Shown here: positions 21,175-27,104 of the stretch, piece after piece
Numbering within the stretch: the stretch's first letter is position 1
Layout: the number at the start of each line of letters is the position of its first letter
IMG/VR virus record: IMGVR_UViG_3300020578_000359
Span: 1-27,104 of that record
From: a virus
Direction: 5' to 3' (one strand)
Length of the DNA stretch: 27,104 bases
Notes under the pieces: model-generated
Told to the model about the DNA's origin: nothing
Database searches by the model: none
Seen by the model: only the letters and a program-made list of their open reading frames with translations
Translations under genes and position numbers: made by a program

Positions 21175-21180
21175 ATTATA
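21175..21180 (-). promoter_or_regulatory. TATAAT -10 box six bases before the glycosyltransferase ATG
   Basis: A perfect TATAAT on the minus strand is followed by AAGAAC and the ATG. With the usual -10 to start distance, transcription would begin at or next to the ATG, giving a leaderless mRNA, a form common in Actinobacteria. The nearest GGAG is 14 bases from the ATG, too far for a good ribosome binding site. No convincing -35 box is visible. Confidence 0.4.
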
Positions 21181-21263
21181 CACTCCTTTGTGGTAAGAAA
21201 TCTTTTTGAGAAAAAAATTTTAGCGTCATTATTGGCCAAATTCAACTTACTAATTATGACATT

Positions 21264-23003
21264 TCAGAGATTGTCTAGCGTAAAATCAAAATTGCCATCA
21301 ACTTGTTTTTTGGCCGGATAAGTTGGGGCAAATTTTCCAGCATTATTATTATACAGGGATACTGTGCCAAAATCTTCTAAATCATCATATTTTTCTGAAT
21401 CAATATCAAAATTTAATATTTCTAAATCTATTTCATTATCTATCATAATATTTGAAGCAGCAGCAAATACTGAGCCGGCTAATGCGTCAGCCATATCTTT
21501 AGAACCATTATTTGGGTGATCAATTCTATTGTTAGAAAACAATCTCAATTTTAACAATTCATTTTCAACCAAATGATCCTCCCAATACCCGCGTAATCTA
21601 GTATCATATATTGCTGTCATTAAAGTATCATAATCTGTTTTTTTCACGCTATGAAAATCTGCATTTACTCCTAATGATCTAAGACTTTGAATCATTTCAA
21701 CAGATTGCCATCGATCAAAAGTAACTAAACCAACATCAAATCTTCGGCACAAATCAATAATCATTTGTCTAACAGATGCAAAATTAATTTCTTCACCGGG
21801 GTCGGCTTGCCAGGAATATATTAAATCAACATTTATCACTGGTAATTTCTCAATACCCATAGATGTTTTAATTTCTGTTATGCCGGAACAATGCGTCATA
21901 CATAAAGCCGATCTATCTCTTTTTAATCCTAGATCAACATGAATAAATCTTTTATGGCCATCTGAATTATTAAACCACGGATAAAAGCGCCCTTCTTCGT
22001 CTAAAGGATTGTCTGCATAATTAAAAGCTTTTCTAACTAAATTTTCATCTCTGAAATAAGCATCTTCCATATTTGGAGGATCGCATTCAAATCTTGCTTT
22101 TGCTTCAATTGGGTTTCTAACATATTCTGATTCTAATTGTTCTCTTTTAATTGTGGGATTAACTTCCCAAGTAGCAGCTTTAATTGTCCAAGTCTTTGGT
22201 TCTTTTTTTTCTCTTGAATTGTAATATCTTTGCTGAATAAAGTCTCCTTTATATCTAGGGAATGACAAAAGAATAACTTTGCCAACTTCAGGGAAACGAG
22301 ACATCACGGATAATTTACTCATATTATAAATTGCAGATGCAGAACCTTTTGCTCTAGTATCTCCTTTCAATTCAGAATCGGTTTTAAATGCAGCAATTTC
22401 GTCTAAAACAATTGTTAATACTTCGTAACCTTCCCAACCTTCACTTTCTGAGTGACCAGAGAATAATCTTACCGGGCGAGAAAAGAAAAATATTTCCGAC
22501 ACTCTTGGCTCAAAACCAACGCCATTAAAAAATGGAGAACCTAATAATAAATTTTTTAATGGTTCAAAAAATACTCTTTGAGCTTGCTGCGCATTTACAG
22601 CCAGATTTAATAAATCTATATAGACACCGTGAGCTTTCCCATAATAACCCAAAGGATCTCTCAAACAATGTAGTAAATATGACGCATAAGCAATAGATAT
22701 TCTGCTACAATGGTCTTTACCACTACCCTTACCGAGCATACAAATGACTTCATTATCTGTATAATTATTGTAATATTGAATTCCTTTTTCTTCACCCATC
22801 AATTTTATTAAAGTAGGCTTCCGAAAGATTTGAGTACTATGTTTAACAATTTCTTTTTGAATATCAGAAAGGTCTGGCAGTCCAAGATATTTTTTATCTT
22901 TGACAAAAACTTCAATAGAAACTGGTTCTTCTACAAGTTCATCTTGTTTCAAAAGTCTATCAAAATCTTCAAATTCAAGATTAACGCCAAGATAATCAGA
23001 CAT
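21264..23003 (-). CDS. terL: Terminase large subunit (579 aa)
   Basis: DNA-packaging motor and headful/cos nuclease. Walker A is GKGSGKD at 91 to 97 after a Q-motif-like IQKEIVKH. Walker B with catalytic Glu is LTIVLDE (196 to 202). The C-terminal RNase H-like nuclease has acidic residues in HVDLGL (Asp357), VTFDRWQ (Asp430) and SKDMADALAG (Asp503, Asp506). Length is in the normal range and all motifs are present. The ATG shares its A with the TAA of the repeat-encoded frame (TAATG), and terS lies just upstream. Unusually, it is followed by a glycosyltransferase and not by a portal gene. Confidence 0.95.
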   Translation of the reverse strand: MSDYLGVNLEFEDFDRLLKQDELVEEPVSIEVFVKDKKYLGLPDLSDIQKEIVKHSTQIFRKPTLIKLMGEEKGIQYYNNYTDNEVICMLGKGSGKDHCSRISIAYASYLLHCLRDPLGYYGKAHGVYIDLLNLAVNAQQAQRVFFEPLKNLLLGSPFFNGVGFEPRVSEIFFFSRPVRLFSGHSESEGWEGYEVLTIVLDEIAAFKTDSELKGDTRAKGSASAIYNMSKLSVMSRFPEVGKVILLSFPRYKGDFIQQRYYNSREKKEPKTWTIKAATWEVNPTIKREQLESEYVRNPIEAKARFECDPPNMEDAYFRDENLVRKAFNYADNPLDEEGRFYPWFNNSDGHKRFIHVDLGLKRDRSALCMTHCSGITEIKTSMGIEKLPVINVDLIYSWQADPGEEINFASVRQMIIDLCRRFDVGLVTFDRWQSVEMIQSLRSLGVNADFHSVKKTDYDTLMTAIYDTRLRGYWEDHLVENELLKLRLFSNNRIDHPNNGSKDMADALAGSVFAAASNIMIDNEIDLEILNFDIDSEKYDDLEDFGTVSLYNNNAGKFAPTYPAKKQVDGNFDFTLDNL

Positions 23004-23242
23004 TATTGTAATTCCAGATTGCTACCAATAGGGGAAAACAGTAGTCTCAAATTCTGGTCAACGCCAGTAATGGCAGAAAACAGTGGTCTCAAATTCTGGC
23101 CAACGCAGGTAATGGCAGAAAACAGTGGTCTCAAATTCTGACCAACGCAGGTAATGGCAGAAAAGGGTGGTCTCAAATTCTGGCCATTTATTATAATGGC
23201 AAGAATACCTGGTCTCAAATTATGAGACATTTTCTTCCCCAT
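23003..23242 (-). CDS. Repeat-encoded frame between terS and terL (79 aa)
   Basis: The 42-bp tandem repeat stays open in this frame and yields 14-residue repeats of the form GQNLRPLFSAITCV. ATG at 23242 (or 23230) lies inside the end of terS, and the TAA overlaps the terL ATG as TAATG. Its translation could therefore carry ribosomes from terS to terL. No domain is recognisable. The repeat may exist for DNA reasons, with the frame a by-product. The in-frame length of 42 (14 codons) and the exact coupling argue for real translation. Confidence 0.45.
   Translation of the reverse strand: MGKKMSHNLRPGILAIIINGQNLRPPFSAITCVGQNLRPLFSAITCVGQNLRPLFSAITGVDQNLRLLFSPIGSNLELQ
23031..23228. repeat. 42-bp tandem repeat between terS and terL, candidate packaging (pac/cos) site
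   Basis: The core gtctcaaatt starts at 23044, 23086, 23128, 23170 and 23212, exactly 42 bases apart each time. The first three units are nearly identical; the fourth diverges in its second half and the fifth is partial. 42 bp is four helical turns, so the cores face the same side. The last core forms GTCTCA/TGAGAC around the terS stop. Position between terminase genes fits recognition by the small terminase. Not CRISPR-like, since there are no spacers. Confidence 0.75.
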
Positions 23243-23801
23243 CTATTACAACATTTTCTTTACCCATAATTTGAAAAGCAATTTCCAATTCTCTTCTTAC
23301 TTCTTCAGCAATTGTTGGGTGCTTAGATATAACATCGCGCAAAATTTTTGAAAGTATTTGATTAACATTTTCGGCTTTTTGCATTCGTTGGATGTATTCA
23401 GTATCAGCCTGATTGCCGCCGCCCATTAATTTATGCAATTGAGCTTTTTTAGTAGCAATTTCCCCGGCTAACTTAATCGCCTGGATTCTTGCGGCGACCA
23501 TTCCGTGATCGGTTGCGATGTTAATTGTTTCCCAGGCTTCTTTGCTTAATTCGTCAAATTCTTGAAGCGCTTTAAGTGTGTTAAATTGTATTCTTTCAAG
23601 AAAATAAGGGTCTTCTTCCGCACTTTTGTTTAAAAACAATTTATATTCTTCAATATATTCTTTAACTTCATTAGGAGTTAAAGTCATCAATGTGCCTATT
23701 TCGCTTTTTGAATAACCTTTTACAAAAAGTAGCCCAACCTCTTCTATGTCTTTTATTTTATCTACAAATGTTTTTGTTTTAATAATTTCAGAATTTGACA
23801 T
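23220..23801 (-). CDS. terS: Probable terminase small subunit (193 aa)
   Basis: The N-terminal part (VGLLFVKGYSKSEIGTLM, TLTPNEVKEYIEEYKLFL) is a helix-turn-helix as in terminase small subunits, which recognise the packaging site. The centre is helical (EFDELSKEAWETINIATD, AARIQAIKLAGEIATKKAQL), as expected for the oligomerisation core. It is followed by a flexible GGGNQ link and a C-terminal segment that would bind the large subunit. The call depends strongly on position directly before terL, on size and on layout. The stop lies in a hairpin at the edge of the 42-bp repeat. Confidence 0.75.
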   Translation of the reverse strand: MSNSEIIKTKTFVDKIKDIEEVGLLFVKGYSKSEIGTLMTLTPNEVKEYIEEYKLFLNKSAEEDPYFLERIQFNTLKALQEFDELSKEAWETINIATDHGMVAARIQAIKLAGEIATKKAQLHKLMGGGNQADTEYIQRMQKAENVNQILSKILRDVISKHPTIAEEVRRELEIAFQIMGKENVVIDGEENVS

Positions 23802-23815
23802 AAATACTCACTTTA

Positions 23816-24577
23816 TTATTCATCTTCACGATGCCTAAACGCAATTTCCCCTCCGGCTTCGGAAGCCTCTTTTGTTAAACTTTCTACCGTCATACCGTGT
23901 TCTTTAACATAATGAACCCTATAATTAAACCAGCCCTGAACGGCTTTCCACATTTTATCATCAGTTGTTTCTTCAAGCTTTTTCATTTCCTCAACAGTAA
24001 GCAAAAAACTTAAAACACCTAATGGCATGTATACAACAGTGTCAAATGATTTATCTTTGTTTTTAGCAAATTGTTTTAATAAATTTTGAAATTGTATTAC
24101 TAAATCTTTAACTGGTTGACCGGTGTAAAAATCAATATTGCCATAAGCATTTCTTGCTCGGGGGCAATATTCATCAACATTAGTAATTGTGCCAAAAGAA
24201 CGGCACACTAAAGGCCTGTAACCGTATATTGTGCAGCCATTTTTATAAAAAGCACAACTGCGTTTTGTTTCTCCACCCCACACCCAGTCAGGATCGCTAA
24301 GAGCGTCTATAAGTGATTTTTTAACAGAATTAAACCATTTGCTGGCTTCGTGTTCACCTTTATTTTCAAGAATTAAATAATATTCTTTATTTAAATTGTA
24401 AGCAATATTGGCACATTCCATCATTGGCAAAATTAAACCGATGGTGCAACATTTGCCAGACCCTAGGCATTTAAATTTAGTTGTATTCTGCCTTGCCTCT
24501 AACACCCGTACTTGATTATAAACCATATCAAGTTCTGAAAATAAATGCACATCGCTTAAAGATACTGTTTTTTTCAT
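23816..24577 (-). CDS. YkgJ-family cysteine-cluster protein (253 aa)
   Basis: Cys37, Cys43, Cys44 and Cys55 in FKCLGSGKCC and MMECANIAY, then Cys108, Cys115, Cys125 and Cys138 in SCAFYKNGCTIYGYRPLVCR and DEYCP, match the YkgJ/CxxCxxCC putative zinc- or iron-chelating family, including its YxxRPxxCR block. The C-terminal 90 residues are helical and unassigned. The family has no settled function. Its coupling (ATGA with the helix-turn-helix gene) and position just before terS is unusual for this family and suggests a role in packaging-stage DNA or host metabolism (inference). Confidence 0.85.
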   Translation of the reverse strand: MKKTVSLSDVHLFSELDMVYNQVRVLEARQNTTKFKCLGSGKCCTIGLILPMMECANIAYNLNKEYYLILENKGEHEASKWFNSVKKSLIDALSDPDWVWGGETKRSCAFYKNGCTIYGYRPLVCRSFGTITNVDEYCPRARNAYGNIDFYTGQPVKDLVIQFQNLLKQFAKNKDKSFDTVVYMPLGVLSFLLTVEEMKKLEETTDDKMWKAVQGWFNYRVHYVKEHGMTVESLTKEASEAGGEIAFRHREDE

Positions 24578-24876
24578 TTTTTCCCCATACTTTTTTTCCT
24601 AGCCATGTTCATTTTTCTTTGCTCTCTCCTTCTTGCTTCAACTAATTTTTGCATTGGTGACTCCGGCTTTCTAGAGCCGGTTCCTTTATTAAGGTTACGC
24701 CCCTTGCCCCTGAATTTTAACAAATCATATTTTTTACACCAGTTATAAAGAGCCTGCGGGGTGATCGTAATATTGTATGTTTGATTTAAAAGTTTAACAA
24801 TATCTGTTAAATTCATACGTTTTTTTACATAATGCTCGTAAAGCCAAGTTTTATCTTTATAAGGGTCTAAAGTCAT
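24574..24876 (-). CDS. Helix-turn-helix DNA-binding protein (100 aa)
   Basis: Residues about 9 to 53 (TWLYEHYVKKRMNLTDIVKL, then LNQTYNITITPQALYNWCKK) form a homeodomain-like helix-turn-helix of the resolvase/transposase type. A basic C-terminus (EARRREQRKMNMARKKSMG) could add DNA contacts. Such small proteins occur near phage packaging and recombination genes. It might be a second small-terminase-like DNA recogniser or a regulator. Overlaps both neighbours by ATGA. Confidence 0.72.
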   Translation of the reverse strand: MTLDPYKDKTWLYEHYVKKRMNLTDIVKLLNQTYNITITPQALYNWCKKYDLLKFRGKGRNLNKGTGSRKPESPMQKLVEARRREQRKMNMARKKSMGKK

Positions 24877-25445
24877 TTCCTACCTACCATTAAATAATAC
24901 CATAATGCAATACCGATTGCGTCTACTATGTCATCATCACCAATATTATCAATTAAAAAATATTTTGAAACTATTTTGTTTACGCGATCTTTTCTTTCTT
25001 TTTTCTTTTTTGATTCAAAAGAACCTTTACTTTTGTCATTTTTTAATCTTTCTTTATCGTGCTTAGAAAGGTTAGTGTACCCAATACCCCTTTTCCAAAG
25101 CATAGGGTTGATATCCATAACTTTATGGCAGTGTCTGGACAACACGCCCCATGTGTAGCCTATTATATAAGATATAATCCTGCTTGTTTGAAAATTCTGT
25201 ATATACACTGATTGCTCAATTACAGCGACAGATGGCTTATATTTAGAGCAAATATCCGTCAACCCGGAGAATATCTGATCAAATTTAACGGAAACATCTG
25301 GGGTTTTGGTTAATGATATTTTCCCACAGGAAATTAACTCAGGTCTATTAATATCAACCACTGCCCAACCCAACGAATGCGATGATGGATCTATTGCAAT
25401 TATTCTTTGGGGATTTTGCGATAAAGAAATATTTTTTAAACTCAT
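24873..25445 (-). CDS. RuvC-like Holliday-junction resolvase (190 aa)
   Basis: RNase H-fold resolvase with all expected acidic residues: Asp19 in IIAIDPSSHSLGW, Glu77 in SVAVIEQS, and Asp172/Asp175 in DDDIVDAIGIALWYY. The INPMLWKRGIGYTNLSKHDK block matches the RuvC P..VK/W region. Phage RuvC-like resolvases trim branched DNA before packaging, which fits its place six genes from the terminase. It starts with TAATG after the zinc-finger gene. Length is slightly above bacterial RuvC because of a Lys-rich insert (about 132 to 154). Confidence 0.9.
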   Translation of the reverse strand: MSLKNISLSQNPQRIIAIDPSSHSLGWAVVDINRPELISCGKISLTKTPDVSVKFDQIFSGLTDICSKYKPSVAVIEQSVYIQNFQTSRIISYIIGYTWGVLSRHCHKVMDINPMLWKRGIGYTNLSKHDKERLKNDKSKGSFESKKKKERKDRVNKIVSKYFLIDNIGDDDIVDAIGIALWYYLMVGRK

Positions 25446-25753
25446 TATTTAAACTCTTCATTAAGACTGTTTTCATCCCAACCCCAACCGACTAATCTTT
25501 TAACAAATCTTTTTTGTTTATGAAGTTCACAAATATTTTCTTTATTGTAAGATGATAAAATTGTAGTGCATTTTTTTACTGAGCAAATTCTTTTTTTATT
25601 TTTATTTTTCTTTTTGCTATGGTAAGCAGCTAACAGTTTACTATTAGTTACTACACGACGACACTCCGGAGAGCAATATACGCTGTTATAAACTTTTGCA
25701 ACAAATTTTTTAGAACATTTCGTGTTCTTGCAAATTCTCTTTTCCGTTGTCAT
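25445..25753 (-). CDS. Double zinc-finger-like protein (102 aa)
   Basis: Cys8, Cys13, Cys27 and Cys31 (RICKNTKCSKKF, VYCSPECRR) form a first treble-clef-like finger, and Cys57, Cys62, Cys75 and His78 (RICSVKKCTT, ENICELHKQK) a second. The segment between is Lys-rich (SKKKNKNKKR), as for nucleic-acid binding. I start it at ATG 25753, which has GGTGA just upstream. An in-frame ATG at 25783 lies deeper in the nuclease gene. The remaining 44-base overlap with the nuclease is long for this genome. Function unknown. Confidence 0.7.
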   Translation of the reverse strand: MTTEKRICKNTKCSKKFVAKVYNSVYCSPECRRVVTNSKLLAAYHSKKKNKNKKRICSVKKCTTILSSYNKENICELHKQKRFVKRLVGWGWDENSLNEEFK

Positions 25754-26489
25754 TTTCACCAGACCAGCAAAGAGAGCGCACATTACAAGATTGACAATGC
25801 TTAGATGTTATCTTGTAAGGTCTCTCGGGGATAATTTGCTGGACAAAACTGCCATAAATTTCCCTATATTTTTTGAATAATTTATCTATAAAAACTTGAT
25901 CTTTTTCTATATATATTGACAATAACTCTTGATTGTTTTTATTTTCGTAAATAACAAAACCGCTATCAAGATTTAAACATTCCATATAAATTTGAGCTTG
26001 CCTATAGTGCTCATCTTTTGGTTTTTTATAAATCTGTCTATAGTGAAAACCTTCTGAACTAATAGATTTTAATTCAATTAATTTTTCACCATACCAATTA
26101 ATTATACCATCGGCAGTTCCCTCAATGGGTGGGGAGGCATAATTTACAGGTATTTCCTCATTAACCAATATACCCATTTCCCTAAAATATTTATAAAGCC
26201 TATCATGCACGGCATGACCATTATCAAAAATTCTGTGTGTTTGGGGTCTAAAATCAACATCAGTGTTAACGCCTTCAAACATATAATACCAATATCTCTT
26301 ACATTGGTTTGTATAACTTGGGTGGAAGCCGTTTACTTTTTTAAAAGACACTTCGTTTCTTTTAGAAAGATGATCGTCAATTGCCTGGACTAAGGATATT
26401 TCTAGATCGCTCCCAGAAATACTGCTTTCTGGTTCAATCTTTTCAACAACCTTTTCTTTCTTTTCTCTTAACGCTTTTAATGATTTCAT
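25710..26489 (-). CDS. PD-(D/E)XK nuclease with Cas4/AddB-like cysteine cluster (259 aa)
   Basis: Asp127 (EGTADGI), Glu139 and Lys141 (LIELKS) and Gln165 (HYRQAQIYME) are the PD-(D/E)XK core and QxxxY motifs. NGHAVHDRLY at 90 to 99 is the usual upstream helix. Cys63 (NQCKRYWYY) with Cys232, Cys235 and Cys241 (HCQSCNVRSLCW) matches the split 4Fe-4S site of Cas4, AddB and related exonucleases. It most likely processes DNA ends for recombination or host DNA degradation. No cas genes are present, so it is not a CRISPR protein here. Coupled to the 107-aa gene by ATGA. Confidence 0.87.
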   Translation of the reverse strand: MKSLKALREKKEKVVEKIEPESSISGSDLEISLVQAIDDHLSKRNEVSFKKVNGFHPSYTNQCKRYWYYMFEGVNTDVDFRPQTHRIFDNGHAVHDRLYKYFREMGILVNEEIPVNYASPPIEGTADGIINWYGEKLIELKSISSEGFHYRQIYKKPKDEHYRQAQIYMECLNLDSGFVIYENKNNQELLSIYIEKDQVFIDKLFKKYREIYGSFVQQIIPERPYKITSKHCQSCNVRSLCWSGENDNGKENLQEHEMF

Positions 26490-26809
26490 TGATTGAAACC
26501 GCCCTTTCCAGCAAGCTTTAATGCATTTATATTCTCTGCCAATGCCTCATACATGGTTTTCCATATATCATTAACAAATTTGTCTTGATCACCCATAACG
26601 GCTGATTTTCTTTTAAAAATTTGTGATTTTACAATCATTAATGTTCTATAAGCCGCCAATGTGTTCGCAGCCTTTATTGCCTGCATACCAAGATAGTGAT
26701 CCGGATTATCAATTATATCTTCTACAATACGGAGACATTCTAAAAATTCCTGCGCTTTGTCGCCCATCATTGCAGTAATGATGTCTTTATTTACAATAAT
26801 ATCTGCCAT
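26486..26809 (-). CDS. Hypothetical helical protein (107 aa)
   Basis: Helical throughout: MADIIVNKDIITAMMGDKAQ, FLECLRIVEDIIDNPDHYLG, QAIKAANTLAAYRTLMIVKS, then a region with DIWKTMYEALAENINALKLA. The 'A..LA.YR..M...........K......W..M..AL' plan recurs in uncharacterised proteins beside phage recombination nucleases. It is linked by TAATG to the CxxC micropeptide and by ATGA to the PD-(D/E)XK nuclease, so a partner or accessory role for that nuclease is plausible. Confidence 0.74.
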   Translation of the reverse strand: MADIIVNKDIITAMMGDKAQEFLECLRIVEDIIDNPDHYLGMQAIKAANTLAAYRTLMIVKSQIFKRKSAVMGDQDKFVNDIWKTMYEALAENINALKLAGKGGFNQ

Positions 26810-26883
26810 TACAAATCTTTTTTTAAATCTTCTGTCTTATAAGATAGTTTATCACAAAAAAAACAATATCTCCGTTTAAACAT
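26809..26883 (-). CDS. 24-residue CxxC micropeptide
   Basis: The frame reads MFKRRYCFFCDKLSYKTEDL plus KKDL. A YCFFC motif followed by a charged helix looks like half a zinc finger. The ATG overlaps the last codons of the methyltransferase by eight bases, and the TAA overlaps the next ATG (TAATG), so it fills the gap exactly. GGAG is 12 bases upstream, further than usual. One CxxC pair would need dimerisation to bind zinc. Confidence 0.5.
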   Translation of the reverse strand: MFKRRYCFFCDKLSYKTEDLKKDL

Positions 26884-27104
26884 TTTTAATTTTTTCTCCA
26901 ATCCATTTAGCAACTGGTGATGCTACCGCATTGCCACACATCTTATATCTGTTAGTGTCTGCAATAATTTTATCGTCATCACCATATTTAGTATGGTTAT
27001 CTGGGAACCCCATTAGTCTTTCACACTCAAGCGGAGTTAGTCTTCTTAAAACAAGATCGGATGTCATTACGCCATGCTGAGATATTGTATCTAATGTATA
27101 AGAT
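26876..27104 (-). CDS. DNA cytosine-C5 methyltransferase, C-terminal part (gene enters from the right)
   Basis: The frame is open to the window edge and ends at TAA 26876. It carries motif IX (RRLTPLECERLMGFPDNH) and motif X (YKMCGNAVASPVAKWIGE) of C5 methyltransferases. The catalytic PCQ and ENV motifs and the target-recognition domain lie outside. Upstream residues TLDTISQHGV match the usual sequence before motif IX, so the internal Met at 27067 is not the start. In phages these enzymes protect genomic DNA from host restriction. It heads the packaging and DNA-processing operon seen here. Confidence 0.9.
   Translation of the reverse strand, partial: SYTLDTISQHGVMTSDLVLRRLTPLECERLMGFPDNHTKYGDDDKIIADTNRYKMCGNAVASPVAKWIGEKIKNV

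Noticed and set aside
22830-23141. Plus-strand frame through the 42-bp repeat (repeats of VMAENSGLKFWPTQ type)
   Set aside because: It runs antisense into the highly conserved start of terL and has no ribosome binding site. The open frame follows from the repeat period being a multiple of three.
23031-23228. CRISPR array
   Set aside because: The whole 42-bp unit is repeated with no variable spacers, and no cas genes are present. The Cas4-like nuclease belongs to the general phage exonuclease type.

Overview
The window is a dense, strongly AT-rich phage genome segment in which every supportable gene lies on the minus strand and is read from right to left. Genes are packed with ATGA, GTGA and TAATG stop/start overlaps and mostly have GGAG-type ribosome binding sites. 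A WhiB-family protein (14345..14668, four cysteines plus GIWGG) points to an actinobacterial host. Together with the low GC this suggests a phage of a low-GC planktonic actinobacterium. The host inference rests mainly on WhiB. Terminase genes identify a tailed phage, but no portal, capsid or tail gene is visible.

The right part (20344..27104) is a packaging and DNA-processing operon. In transcription order it holds the C-terminus of a cytosine-C5 methyltransferase, a 24-residue CxxC micropeptide, a 107-aa unknown, a PD-(D/E)XK nuclease with a Cas4/AddB-like cysteine set, a double zinc-finger protein, a RuvC-like resolvase, a helix-turn-helix protein, a YkgJ-type cysteine-cluster protein, a probable small terminase, the large terminase and a GT-A glycosyltransferase. 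Between the terminase genes is an exact 42-bp tandem repeat (four units plus partials) that is also open in frame and ends in TAATG with terL. It is a good candidate for the packaging recognition site.

A 604-bp gene-free block (19740..20343) with many inverted repeats separates this operon from the accessory region. The accessory region (about 1..19739) holds some 50 small, mostly unrecognised genes. Recognisable ones are WhiB, a ParB-like nuclease-fold protein, an Api92-like protein, a protein with an Hsp90-like GxFGxG motif and a HExxH motif, a DUF3846-like protein, an exported SLT-type muramidase next to a 42-aa hydrophobic protein, and two families of three cysteine-motif paralogues each (CNSVGCxAG type and CAIGC type).

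The most unusual non-coding locus is 8118..8287. It encodes a complete 69-nt cloverleaf with a UUA anticodon (formally an ochre suppressor tRNA) followed three bases later by a 13-bp inverted repeat enclosing a C-rich hairpin loop and ending in a T7 tract. Several genes below are under 60 codons (3178..3357, 3357..3506, 4939..5007, 9834..9962, 17921..18088, 26809..26883). They were found by reading the gaps and are supported by ribosome binding sites and coupled stop/start codons.
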